NCBI RefSeq assembly: GCF_001039355.2
Contig: NW_019774770.1
Location: forward strand, 312,001 to 372,000
Reading direction: 5' to 3'
DNA: 60,000 nt
DNA from: Lingula anatina
Lineage: Eukaryota > Brachiopoda > Lingulata > Lingulida > Lingulidae
The position numbers and the translations under genes were made by a program. Every line of letters starts with the position of its first letter. The first letter of the stretch is position 1. The notes under the pieces were generated by a model. That model worked only from the letters and a program-made list of their open reading frames with translations, ran no database searches and was not told the DNA's origin. Of the stretch, positions 1 through 13,070 are shown one piece after another.

Positions 1-327
1 TATTGAGTATGATCTTTTGTATTTGTTAAATTCCTTGCATATCTGATCTGTTATCTTCCCTATTGACATAAAACCCCGCCCCAAAATAATCCTGTAAATA
101 CCGCCAGCTTTTGATTAAGCTGGTATCGATCTCTCAGATTTAGGGAAATTGGCTCTAATTAAGTCTTCAATGGACACCCGTTCACACCTGTTGAACAAAT
201 AGGATGGAACAGGTCACACCTTATAATTTACCTAGCAAAATGGGGAGTATTTTTATATTTTATGATATGGATTTTACAAATACCACCAAAATCAATATAA
301 ATGAACTGAAAACAAACAAACACTTAC

Positions 328-667
328 CAGTGGATGAAAAACTGTGAAATGTTTTGGCGAAATATTCCTCTCTTTCGTACAATACATGAGTCCTGTCGTG
401 AGACAATTGCAAGGATTTGTTATAAAGTCGTATCATTTTTTCTCTCTCTTCTGAGGTAATGTTAAAACGTGAAGCGTCCGGAACTTTCTGTAGTCCTAGT
501 TTGTTAAGAATTCCCTTCTGTATGGCATGAAGTCTCTCCCGTTTTAAGCGCTTGTGGCTGTGATGCCCTGGGGTTGGCAGGGCGTGAGTCAGAGCCACCC
601 TAGTGAGTATTACGACGATCACGACGGCCTGCCACTGTGGCTTATGTAACAAATTCACCATGTCCAA
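328..667 (-). CDS. TGF-beta-like ligand, first coding exon (partial gene)
   Basis: This exon encodes the signal peptide and start of the latency/propeptide region of a secreted TGF-beta superfamily ligand. Residues 1-30 are a basic start plus a hydrophobic run (QAVVIVVILTRVAL), a signal peptide ending near THA-LP. A basic stretch (KRLKRER) and the motif AIQKGILNKLGL follow, matching the N-terminal straitjacket helix of TGF-beta propeptides (vertebrate form AIRGQILSKL; the LSKL tetrapeptide is LNKL here). Further on, IRLYNKS and EREEYFAKTF match the LYNSTRD and EEYYAKE positions of TGF-beta 1/2/3, which argues for TGF-beta proper and not BMP or activin. The exon ends at a clear donor (CTG|GTAAGTG, 328/327) in phase 1. 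The furin site and cystine-knot domain must lie on later exons outside the window. A second in-frame Met is two codons after the first. Family call fairly sure, subfamily less so. Confidence 0.72.
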
Positions 668-824
668 TGCTATGAATATTTTATGCTATTGACCTCTCCT
701 CTAAGATCACCCTTCTGTTTTCCTCCACCGTCAAAGTCTTCGTCTCTTCATCTGTGTGAGTGTGGACGGTGTTCACTCTTTATTTTGAACGTGTCGAATG
801 AAAAGCAGCCTGGAAGAGTTAGCT

Positions 825-832
825 TATTTATA
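825..832 (-). promoter_or_regulatory. TATA box of the TGF-beta-like gene
   Basis: The minus strand reads TATAAATA about 160 bases upstream of the start codon at 667. A TATA box here predicts transcription starting near 795-805 and a 5' UTR of about 130-140 bases without an intron. The position is inferred from the motif alone. Confidence 0.5.
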
Positions 833-2731
833 CCAATTTAGTCACAAATGTACACAGACCAAATTTGGTCGTTAAGGGGGTGGGGCTTCCTCCTCTTGGC
901 TAGACATGCTCATATAAATAATGTCAGTTGCGAGTCTAAGCCTGTGATCATTGGAACACGTCACATCGGACTACTGGGGGGACTTCCCAAACGATTTAGA
1001 TTATGAATGAATGACATTATCTTCACCACAAGTTACACACACAAATCGATACAGCAGTACTACATGCCCATTGTCGCTCTTACAGGGCCCTCGTAGCTGA
1101 GCGAGGTCCACGCCATACCTGTTGCAATGTAAAAAATCCTGACAATCTCTTTAGAATACGAAACGATGCTGCCCGACTCGTCGCGTGCCACGTGCTGTGT
1201 AGCTTTTGATTTGTGTAAGCAACGGCCCGCGCAAACAATCAAACACGCTCTGTTCAAAGCAAATGCCATTCGCTGAAAATCAACATGTCATATTGATGAC
1301 AATCAATAGACTGGACGTAACAACATCGAACCTTATGTACCTCACCGTGTTAATTAAGATTGAGATATTGCTAGATGAGCAAGAAAGCGCACTCTTAAGA
1401 ATGTAATATAAGAATATAATTTAGCGTTGTCGTGAATGTGCCTTTTGGTCTATGCATTTAGCCTATACCGGAAATCACTTTTTCCGTCACGTAATCAGAA
1501 TTAAAAACAAATTGTCGCTTTTTATATGCTGAAAGAATTTTATAAATTCTACTTAAACTGTCGTTTTCGAATAGTCCGCATAGGTAAATTCTATTACACC
1601 CTTATCAGCTTATCAGCTAGGGAGTGTGAGGGCGTTTCTGTCTCACACCAATTCACTCAAATTTCTTTTCATTCTCTTATTTGAAAAAAAAAAAGATTGA
1701 GGTTGATTCTTTTCTAATATGTTGACAATGACGTGATCGGCGAACAAATGGCACCGTTTAACTTTCTCTTAGATTTCTCTCAAGGGTCAAGCCGGTCGAC
1801 CGCAGACCCCGATAAATGGAGGATTTGCATGACTGACCATTATGAGGTAGGGTAGCGAGTACGGAAAATTCTACTTCCCCATAGAGACGAAGTAAGCGGC
1901 TGTTTCCTAGACAGTCATCCCCGGGATGGACAGTTATCTGGTGATTGTATTGGTGGGAAACCATTATTATACACAATGTGACCAATGATGAATTGTCCAG
2001 TAATAAAACGCCCATAAAAAGTGGGAAATAGTTCATTATTAGGCTGAGGGTGTGAGAAATGAAATCAATGTTTCGGTGCTAATGCGATGAAACTTGCTTT
2101 AGAAATGGACACGGAATGATTTGTTCCTAGTGTGGTATGAAATGAATAAAAAAGAAGAAGAAAACTTTACAGCAAATTTACAGAGTACACGAGAATGAAT
2201 CATTATTTTTATACATCATTTAAATCACACCTTTGCTCACAGGCGTGGATGACGAATTACTGTCTTGAAATATACTTTGAAGCAGATTTTATCGCACTTT
2301 CGAAGCTTTCTTTTCAATACCTTCTATGAAGTTTATTCATAAATTCAAAGCACTGTTTCCAAGCGTCTTTACCACGTTTTCATTCAAATTTCGATCACCA
2401 CAACCGAAGTTATTACCATCTTTAACTTGTATAAATCTCAGTGCTTGACCTCGATTTTTTTATTTTTTAAAAACCATGAGTGAAGTTAAAATGTATTAAA
2501 CACTGTTCAACTGATGATCGGTGATGAAAACATAATTTATTCTGGTACTGAAAATTATCCCTAGGCTAAATCTATGTTTAAGCCTTCCATATCTTCGTCA
2601 AATAATGTTGCCATTGATAAAAAATAATTTATTCCGATTCTGATAATCCCTAGGCCTTTCATTTATTATCTTTTTAAATTTTGGTCATCGCCTAAAAAAA
2701 GCATCGCATCTTCGATTAGAGATCTGATTAA

Positions 2732-2763
2732 AGATCCCGGACCATATCTACATGTATGGTCTG
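2732..2763. repeat. Short perfect-type hairpin
   Basis: An arm reading CCCGGACCATA is followed by a short loop and TATGGTCTGGG, giving a stem of about 11-12 pairs with a G-T wobble. It has no open frame and no recognised family. It may be a transposon end or chance. Confidence 0.35.
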
Positions 2764-5710
2764 GGAAACTTTTCGTCTCGTGAAAATGTATACCGTCATG
2801 TAATCATGGATTTGTTTCAAGATACAAATAAGAGAAAAAAGTTATTGTTAACACCCAGCAACAGACAAAAGAGCAATTTTCTCCTGCCATTGCGAATGGA
2901 AAAGACTAAAAATACCGAGTCTTGATTATTACAAATCCAGCAACAATGCTAGACGAATACAGCACATGTTTGAAATCCATGGCTGATGGGTTCGATGTGA
3001 CGCATTTCATGCAAAAACTGTTTGAAGTCGCTCTACGCGTTGAACATTAATACGAACTCGTTTACGGTTTATTGAATTTTTACGCATAAGCCGACAGAAG
3101 TCGTCTGCCTTGTGCGACCACAAATGCTCGTCTAAGAAACAATTGTATATTAGAAGAAGAAAAAAAAACGCCCCGTAAAAAAGCGATCGAAGGATCGAAC
3201 AGACTTTTGGGTGTGTTGCCTCAGCCGTTATCATATATATTGTAAAAAAAGACAAATAAAACAAAATGCAAATCCATTATTTACGCTACTGTAAATTTTA
3301 CAGTGGTGGAAAGAAAATTCAAAAGAATATAAAAGGGAGGCGCTAAGCAAAATCACTGCTCTGTGACACGTATCGATGAACCGAAAAATTTAGAAAAAAG
3401 AATTATATAATGTATAGAAATTGTAATATGCACTAATGCGTTTCAAATCCGATGTTTCTATAAAAAGAGTGCATTGCTTATTATCGATATCAGCATAAAA
3501 ATAGACAGAGAGGGAAACAGCATGGAATCAAAGTGGCCAACGATTAAGGGGAGAGGAAATTGTCCTAATGGAAAATAGCAACTTGAAAAATGCCCAGTTG
3601 TTTGACAATTATAACTTAAAGACTGAGCATACAAATCGTGGGTGGATAATTTAGCCACGGGTGTTTGTGCTACTTCTCAAACCAAAGGGCATTGGAATAT
3701 TATCTTTGTCACGCGTCCGCCATTCACGCTGTAAATCCGTTCTCTTATTGTATTGTACACGGTTTCGAAAGAGCAAATGCTAAATTGTCAATTGGTGCTT
3801 GCTTTGCAAATTCCATGCAAAATATGATCTTAGACAAAATGGTTAGATTTTGTGTTGATTAGTAACGCACATGATATATCATGACAGTACGCAGGGAAGG
3901 ATTCAGGCTTTTGTAAATAGTAGTTAATTGGCGCTAGGATCCTAGATTGGCGTGGGTGGGATTCAGTAATGGTGCATCGTGCAGATTTTCGCAGCCCTCA
4001 ATTTGATAAGCGCTCTGATCACCATTTAGCACACAATCTATGCGGTGCGTCTAAAAGGGAGACAAAAATGAAACAGTCCCTTCTGTAAATTAGACGTGAC
4101 TGAAAAGAAATGGGCTTGGGAACATGGTTTGAACACTCCTCTCTGTAATCCTTCTCCCTTTGAAGAGGCATGTGACGTCACCTCATTGCTTCTTCTCGTG
4201 CTCCCCTGTCTTGACAACGCGATTTATACTACAGTAAGCCTTCCAAACAGACAAACAAAAAGATCAGTGATCCAAACAGACAGATTGATAGAATGTATCA
4301 CAATTAAGTATTACAATAACGGTAATGGATTCCATGCGCACTTATTTTCCATTCTGAAGAAAATATACCTGCACACTTTACAATAATTACAATGTACGGG
4401 GAAAAATAAAGAAATAAATAAGAACACTTAAATTTTTAACATATTTTGTGTAGACAAGCCGTTGTTGAACCAGTGATAACGAAACCACACTAAAGCAATA
4501 CCCCTATATCACAGGACCGTATAGAATTATGAGAAAAATTTATTCTTCGAAATCAAAACATGGGCCCCTTATGAATTCTCTCTTACTTCCAGACCTGGTT
4601 GCTGTTATTAATTATTATTTTAGAAGACGCGTTTAGGAAATAAAAATGGCTTCGTGGAGGGGTTTGCCACTTTTATAGGAAGGACGATATGCCTAAAAAG
4701 AGGCTTATAAAGTGACTTTTATTCCCTCGACAACTTATATTTTGTTTGACAGCATGTGATGATATTACAACATATACAGTGTATGTGTATGGGTCAAGGT
4801 GAACTCCCTGAAAACCAACAGGCGCTGAATTTGGCGAAATGTGCAAAAAATGAACCGCCAGCTGTCTTAGTGGTATTGGTAGATAAAGGGCATAGAATTC
4901 GTTATTGCTCAATAACGCTGCACTTGGACAAATAGAAATAAAAGGAATAGGAAAGCGTTTTATTCGTCCTAGCGCTGCACTTCAAAACCAGATAGAAAAG
5001 TTAAGTTCGTGAGATACTGGTCTACCCAACACAAAGCGAGCAAGAAGCCTCTTTGTTAATCCGGTAAATGACCAAATACCACGCATCAAAGGGAGATTAT
5101 AAGAACTAACAACTTGGTAACGCAGGACATGGGGTCATAATTTGTCCACGCGCAGCATAAATTTGTTATCCAAGGGACAATGGGTCCCTTTGCATAGCTT
5201 GCAAGTTACAATATATCCTACATAACCATAATAATAATAATTTACATGATGCATTTCATCATTATACGTGCCATATTCATTGAAATATTATCAGTCAAAC
5301 ACTTCCAATATTAATTTGAAACGATTATAAAGAAGAATAGACCATGTTTCACTTATTATAATCAAGTGTGTAATTATCTCTTAATCATCAAAATTATTTG
5401 ACTTGTTTGAAATAACGTTGTAGGCAGTTAATAAATTACAGGCCATTAAGTTTGTCCACAGATCATGTGATCGCCAATGAAAGACGGACGACTAAGCTGA
5501 TGTGTCAATTTTTCACATCTGTCGTCCTTTAGCAATGATACGGACCATTGGGTTATTGAGGACAACTACCCTGTAGCCTGTCATGAACTTTTCTATGTAT
5601 ATATTGTACTTTGACTATTCAGTATCAAACCAAATACAAGTTGCCAAGGCAATTGAAAAAAATTAACGGGCTCTCAGTGTTTAGCCTACATGTACAAACA
5701 CTTTGTATAA

Positions 5711-6208
5711 GGGAGCTTTCAGAAGAAGTTGATCCGTGGACTAACAGATCCGAAGATCAAATATGACCCACCCACTTGAAACGCTGTCACTAATCCCCTA
5801 ATGGTCTCCCCTCTTACTACACGCACCAGGCCTGCAGGAGCCTAGCATTTAAACGGATTAAATTTCAGCCCCGAGGTTTAATTGCTAGGACCCACTCGAC
5901 AATGGATTTCCGCCTCCCACGCGCCGTCCCAGCAGATGTTGGGCAATTAAATCTCGTCACGCTTTTAAGGCCCCAGATATAGGGGATAAATAGTCCAAGG
6001 GTCAAATATGGCTACCTAATACAAGGCTTGCAGTCCAATCCGCTAACAGACACTGAATAGATTCCCCATGGGGAAATATTCAAGTGGGTCGGCCATATTT
6101 GACCCTCGGACTAGTTAGTCCCCTATTCTGAGTGGGGCCTAAGTGGATCGGGCCATATTTGATCTGCCGACTATTTAGTACGCACATTAATTGGTTCTGA
6201 ATGCGCCC
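5711..6208. mobile_element. Cluster of degraded inverted-repeat (MITE) copies
   Basis: The block repeats the words 'ggactaacagatcc', 'atcaaatatg', 'acccacttgaa' and their reverse complements ('ttcaagtgggtc', 'catatttgaccc', 'ggactagttagt') several times. It ends in GTTCTGAATGCGCCC. The same words form the ends of the intact element at 28,804-28,979. I read it as two or more overlapping copies, at least one nested. No transposase frame is present. Confidence 0.55.
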
Positions 6209-9200
6209 TATAAATATCATACATCTTACATTAGAATAGTGGTATGGTATAATCAAATACAACTTTTAGGAATAGTTTGTTTGCTTGCAGTTAAAATAAA
6301 AGTTAACCTAATAACAATTGTAATAAAATGTTATAATACTTGCCCATGTTGCAAGGCACGTGTTTTCTGGTTAAATTTCATAACTTCAAGTTCATAATAA
6401 AAAAAAATCTTCAGGACTCTTTTCGTAATTTATCCTCTACGGTGGGTACATTTAATAGATAGATTATGCAAGTTTGAATAAAAAGCCGGTGTCATCCAAA
6501 ACCTGTTGCTATCCAGTATCCCATAGCTGTTTCGGGGGCCGTGCCTGTCAGCACGTTGTGACTGCTACATGCCCCAGGAGTGCATTTCGTCATGTACATT
6601 AAAACTAAATAAGAAACTAGCATTTCCGATTGAAATTTCTTAAGCCTGCAAGGACCATTGGGCCTTAAGTATTCTTTAATTGTTAAAACCTTTAAAACAC
6701 ACATTCCAATTATGTCCGACATCCTGTCATCTTTCANAAAAATACTAAATGATGTTATAAATAAATTCCAAGGAGCGGGGGATGAGAAAAACAAAGCGAA
6801 TATAATATAACTTTATTTTTAAGTTTTATTTCGGGTTACACATAGTTTTTACAAACTTGTTACACTCACAAATGAAAATTAATGTAAAAACATTTTAACC
6901 TGCCATTAAGTAAACCCAGTATCCACCACGCGTATCGAACCGATGGTTCTATATTAATTTTCTTTGCCAAAGATCTGAAAGATGTGACCGAGTTTTATTT
7001 AGAAGAATGCCTTCGTTACTGTAATCTGAGTACGAGCTAGCCTGTCTGGTGGCGAGTGTCCCCATGTTTGCGGTCGTCGCGTAACAAACTGGACACGGTC
7101 ACGCTTAATTTTTAACTGATGTACTTTCTGAACTCCCGTCAATCTAGTTATCTTGTTAGTTATCAGACAAACGAAACCCTTTGAAGACAGCTGAGCAGAC
7201 GACAGTGAAGGCGTTCCGTTGTATGATTCTGGAATGTTCCGTTCGGACGCACCTTGTCCAGATCCAAGAACGGCGTGATGCAGTTGCATAACCTAAACCA
7301 CCACCTTTCCTTCTAAATGCTGGGTTCTGTTGCAATGCAAGCGTCAATATTTGACTTTTTGAGCCTGCTTAGTCATCCAAAACACATACAATAAATGTAT
7401 TTCGCCAGACTGATGCAATAATTGCCAAATTCTTTACCTTCCGACTTGCATTAAAATTCAGGTGCTATAAAACTGTCATGTCACTATGTTTTCTTTACAC
7501 TATCAAGATGTTTGAAAAGTATAAGTAAACTGCTGATGTCATCTTTCTGTAAAGCACAACCAAATTTCACAGTCAACTGTAAAACAGGAAGCGTAAACAT
7601 GCGACAGGCACTGTAGCCACATCAAGTCTCACTTAATCCAGTAACGTAATGTTTAATTGTAGGTTAAACAAACTTTTCAAAACTCCAACTATTTGTTCGA
7701 TGTGTCCCCGCACGCGCTGGCGTCTACAAGGAATGTGTTGAACGTCAATCATAGCCGGCACGTGGATCTCGGGTGTGATTGACATCCCCTTTCTTGTTGA
7801 AGCGCAGATTTGGAATGTTTGCTTATTATGATATTTGCACTAGCCGTAGCGATAACCCCGACTGTGATCAACTCTGCTGGCAGTAAACGTTAGAAGACTC
7901 ACTGCGGTAGCATTGGTGTTCAGTGTGACAGGTGCGACAGAGGCATTTGTTTTCACATTGAAAAAAAAAGAGAATAGATAAATGCATGTAAATGTGACCA
8001 AATAAAAAATATATAAATGAATAAATAAATCAGAGCAGGTTAAGCCAGCTTTCGTATTTCGTTTTTAATTGCCTTGTTAAACCACTGACTGAAATGGGAC
8101 AGTGTGATGCCGTAACAGTGCAAAACGTGCTGGGTTTAGCGTACTGGGTAACGTACGTCAAACTACCCTATTTTATTTGTGTATCCTTCACGCTCGGTGA
8201 AGAAATGATAATCTCTACATAGAGAGCGTGCTTTTTTCAAAAAACAAAAACACTTGATGACCGTGAAGTGTCACGTAATTTGTATAAGATGTCGACGCTA
8301 CGTGCGTCTTTTCAAGCGTTATCTGCAATGTATGTGCCAACGGAGCATTTTCCAACTATCGACACAAATCTGACAAGAACTTTCCACGTAAGAGTATATT
8401 TGGAAGGATTATACACAAAGAGAATAAAATGGCAATAAGAGCCTCGTCGTGTACAGTATCTTTTGATGGTAAAATAGAAGGAAACAGATGCGGTACAGGC
8501 GAACCCAAGTTACAATAGTAAAGTCAGAGAGTAGCAAAACGACCAAAAAAGATTGGAATTTTAAACATCCATTTTATCGACAATTCAGATATTTATGTGG
8601 GCGTCTTAAATATTTTCAAGTTCAGTGTTGTAAAACAGTTTATTTAAGTTCCAAAAACAGACTTTTCTGTTCAATGTTTATAGAAGAACTGAGACCGAAC
8701 CGTAGGTTACACACAAACAGTGTCTTGGTTTGTAAGTGTGCGTGTATTATGAACGAAACATTTTAATTGGGGCTTAACCAAACAGTGCGACCTTTTTGCA
8801 CATTTCAAACTTTTAAAAGCTTTACACGTCTTCTTGAAATGAGAAACTAATCTGGATGTTTGTGACTGAACATAGCACATGGTTGCAGAAGAGGAGTGAA
8901 CATGATCTCACTTCCTGTCTTTCAAATTCGTTACTTTATGCATACATATTTCCGGCCAAAACTTTGGGCATAAAATAATTGTTTCAGGTAGACAGTTTTC
9001 TCCAAAAGATACCACTGTCTATTTTGTTAACTTTCTCAGTAGGAACGAGTGTGTGAAAATGTATCCGGTTTGGCTTACAAAAAGTCCCTTAAACCATAGT
9101 GGCTTAATCTGAGCATGTTTAACACGTAGATTAGCTAACTACCTTGAAATATTTTAAATGCCAAGTGCATTGTAAATCTACTTGTTTCATTTTATCCGAT

Positions 9201-12200
9201 GAATAACTCATTGCCGGTAATAGCCAGACAGTTCAAGGCCTTAAGTATTGATTACGTATAAGGTCAAGTGCCTTTTCGCGTTTGAGAAAGTAAACAACCG
9301 TTTGTTATTTGGTTCCCGATCCTGGCTATGAATGCATATGGGGAGCTTAGAACGTCCTTGTGGTATAGCAACACCGCCTGATGGGCCTGTAAATATTGTT
9401 GACTTGTCTGCGCTAGTTTTCAAGTGTTTTCTCTCAAGGGGAAGAACAGTCATCAGATAATCTGAAAAGCGTGATTTTTTTTGTTCCACTAGAAATGTTT
9501 CTGACTGACTTGAGATAACAACATCTTCTTTAGATAAAGGATAACTTGCAATTGATATCAACGTTGCTATTTTGCGTTTCTTTCTATTCCAGCCCATCAA
9601 TTGATGAGTTGATTTTTTGCATCTAAATTAAATCAGGTAAACAACGCTGACTAACCTGTGTCACACTAGTTTTTCCCTTTCCTCAGTCGCCATCAAGTAT
9701 GTCGGTTTAACTGCTTGTTTTGGAGGGAGACCTCTCATTATTTCTTCTGTTAGTTTACGTAAAATGTATCGGAATGAAATCATACACGTTAATTTTTTTG
9801 TTAATCATTGAACATAGGATGACAAATAGCGGGTATTTACGCAAATAAAGTGGCATATCTGCATTACCGGTATTTTCAAGGGGGTTAGTAAGGAGTCGCA
9901 ATAGAGGTTTTCCAAAGAAACGATGCAGGAAGCATAAATCTAATCTGGAAACGAAGGGGAAAAACCCTGGACATGCACAGATGACTGACCACACGAATGG
10001 GTCCTGTGTGCCTGCTTACAATCTGAAATCAGTTCTAGGTCTGCTCCTTATAGTATCTGGGGCCGGTGACAATTAATGAATAAAGAAATGAAAAATAAAT
10101 AAACAAACGAAAGAAAATTAAAAATAACAACGATAAATAATACTCAAGCTAGTGTCAAAGGGAGACCTTAGTTGAGAATTTTATTAATCTTAGCCGACTA
10201 ATTTGTGTTTATTTAAAAGGTTGCTTTCTTTTCTATCTGTTTCTTTTTGTTTAAAATAAGCCCCCATTCCAAATTGTGTTAGTTTTGAGAATGCTTTCTC
10301 TCACTGGTGACATTTAGGGGTGACAGCTACATTTGTTGAGGGCCAATCAATTTTAAAAACCTTGCATATTCACAAAGTCGACTCTACGTAGTAGGCAATC
10401 CAAATTTAGCAGTCTTTTAAACTAAATCCTAAAACTAACACGCTTATCAGAAAGTCGTAAACAGACCACTAGACTAAAGTACTACTATTTATGTAATGAC
10501 ACATGCTATTGTCTCGTGGTATAGTTACCAAAGGTGAACGGTAACCGTGTGACATGACAAACTGTGACACCTGGCAGAGATATACCTGGATCCGTTGATT
10601 GAATATCGTTGATAAAACTATCAAGAAGGTATTATCTCTACAGCAACCAGCTCGGCAATTTTGAGAAGACACCAGTGGCATATAACAGATTACAAATTAA
10701 ATGCCCAAAACTGGGAAACCAAACTGTTTTTTTTTTACATTAGAAATACAGTCCACTTTCGTCAATTGATTCATAGTCAGAGTGCAACTGCACTAGCAGG
10801 AGACATACAGCCTGATTATTGATGGGCACTGACTGCAATGTTTTCTCTGTTGTACAATATCCGAAGCACAAACTAAAGACAACAAATACTGCAGACATTC
10901 GGTCCTCCCACTCTGTAAGCAAACGTAGAGAGATAATTGATATCCGTATCACTCCTAACATGATACTGGCGTTAAGGTTTGTTTAAGTGTGATGCAAGTT
11001 ATGTTTAAAATTACGTTCTATGTCACAATAACGTCAATTCGGGCTAGTCCTGTGTAATACAAAGTGGGAAAATGTGTTGAGGTGTTCATGGTTTGGATAA
11101 TTTGTATTTAAACGGATGTGATTATTTTGCAAGAAAAAGAAGGGCATTTTTGCGCAGATATTTACATATCACATGGAAACATTATTTTCTGCAGTTTTAC
11201 CAATGTTACGTTTGTCTTCTTGAAAACTTCAGTAATGACACAAGCTGCAACAGAAAATATCATCATTACAAATCATCAAAAAAAAAAAAAAAAAAAACTT
11301 ATGTCGACAAGCCATGCGCCGCTTTTCTTTCTCCTCTTTCTTTCTTCCTTTTGTAAACAGAAATTTCAGACATTTAAAATATTTTGTCTTTTCTGAATAA
11401 AATCTTCTGTGAACTAAATGGCGGACAACACGTCTCCAATTGCAGACGACAGTCGCGTGAGATAACCATGGAAACGAGATAAAATGCATCAAGGTCCCTG
11501 ATGGATGACGTTACAAAGCAAACCTCTCGACAGTAAAACCGAAAAACAAGTTCCCCACGGGCTGAATCTATAAATATCTGTTAAATTTTACTTTTAAAAA
11601 TACCATTGTGTCTACCTACGTAAACCATATTCAACTTACCGATCTGTCATTTAGCTGTTTGGTGTGTTAAAAATGAAAGCTGTTTACATGTTTTGCGACA
11701 GTTTTTTCCTTTTCTAAGCTGACGAAATTCTAAATCAAAACAACATATGTTTATCAGTTAAAACGTGAATTGAATTAAACTTTTGACTGTAAATTCTTAT
11801 CTGTAAATATATACCGGAAAATAACAGATTATTATTATTATTATTTATTTGACATTCTAGTGTACCGTCTCCTTCTCAGTCAGAAAAAAAACTGAACCAA
11901 AAGAGCCAGGTATGGCGTTTATCCTATGATATACTAATTCTCATGAAAATGAATCAAGTTGATCTCCCAGAAAAATATGTTTGACGGAAAACACCAGTTG
12001 TAAATTCTTTTCACACACAATTTTTTTAATAATTAGTGAAGAAATTCAGGGATCTTTGCCAGACAAGTTCCTAATGGTTTCCGTTTATTTGAGGAGCGTG
12101 ATTCTTTCGCCTTATTTGCATAATTGGTGAATAGAGATGAGAGTCAGTAAACCCGATCCTTTTATAAACCAAATTATGTTCATTTGCAGCCATTTTTTCT

Positions 12201-13062
12201 TTTCTTTACTGCATTTTTCAGATAGGCCTACTTCATATTTGAACTTGAATAGTTCAAACATTTATAAACAGAATTGCCATTTTTTCCCGATTTTTCAAGT
12301 ATTGGAAACAATACAATTCCTGGGGAACTTGATGACTGTACATTGTGATTTATGATTGGTACACAAAACAGTCCTCATGGTTCCTTAAACCGGCAGTAGG
12401 CCCTACAACTTAAAAAAAAGAACATACATGTACATTGTACCAGGAAATGCTGTAAAAATCAAAGTCCATGTTTTCTTCTTGCAGCTCTGAAACATGCAGT
12501 TGTCTATAGATAAGAATCAAAATTCATTGCCCACAAACGTAGGCTATGTTAGCTCATATCAGGTTCAGAAAAGCGGAAGAAAATTCCCCAGAACCAGTGA
12601 AATGACACAAGTAGGTGTGTTCCTGGGAGTGGAGGAAAGAGAACCAGGGAGTGCGTGTTAATCTGCTTAAATTTCCCACTAATCTATCAATGCAAATAAC
12701 AATTACCAGGCGCTCTTGTCACCAATATACATCCGAGCCTGACTTACATCAGAACACGAAATAAAAATGAAAAAAAAAGAAAAATGCAAAGTCGAAATAT
12801 AGAAGGCTTATGGGCAGACCTTATCCGACTCCAGTGTCAGAGAAGCATTTTAAAAGTACGTACACGTTGTTCACGGCTGTTAGAGGCCTGCTCCAATATT
12901 TGCAGAGTGATTCGCGTGCCGGTGTCACTTAGCTATTGGGCCGACACTCCCACCGGTAAAGCTTTCAAACTCTTCTCACAGTATCCGCCGGTATCGAGCG
13001 GCCCGCCCTGACCTGTTGGGTGATCATTGGTGAGGTTCTGTTTGCTCTGAAGCGTAGCGCCT

Positions 13063-13070
13063 TATATAAA
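13063..13070 (+). promoter_or_regulatory. TATA box of the secreted-peptide gene
   Basis: TATATAAA followed by GGGG lies in a locally GC-rich stretch (12,890-13,140). It predicts a start near 13,093 and a noncoding first exon that ends at the donor ACAG|GTACGTGG (13,152/13,153). A TGACGTA word, a CRE half-site, lies at 13,114-13,120 inside that exon. Confidence 0.55.

Larger units (their letters stand above)
841..13050. other. Gene-free interval, about 12 kb
   Basis: I recognise no gene here. Open frames are short, scattered over both strands, without protein-family similarity and without convincing splice borders. Contents seen: a 12-bp-stem hairpin near 2,732-2,763, a cluster of inverted-repeat transposon fragments at 5,711-6,208, an N at 6,737, a poly-A run at 11,279-11,297, and several AT-rich simple stretches. 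It separates two signalling-peptide genes transcribed away from each other, so distal enhancers are plausible, but nothing in the sequence alone proves them. Confidence 0.5.

Noticed and set aside
6492-7347. Minus-strand open frames near 6.5-7.3 kb
   Set aside because: Low-information translations without family similarity; one runs across the N at 6,737. They may be noncoding or transposon remnants.
9241-9600. Minus-strand open frame of 119 codons in the gene-free interval
   Set aside because: It has no recognisable domain, no signal peptide and no splice or promoter context. Length alone is not enough in 12 kb of DNA.
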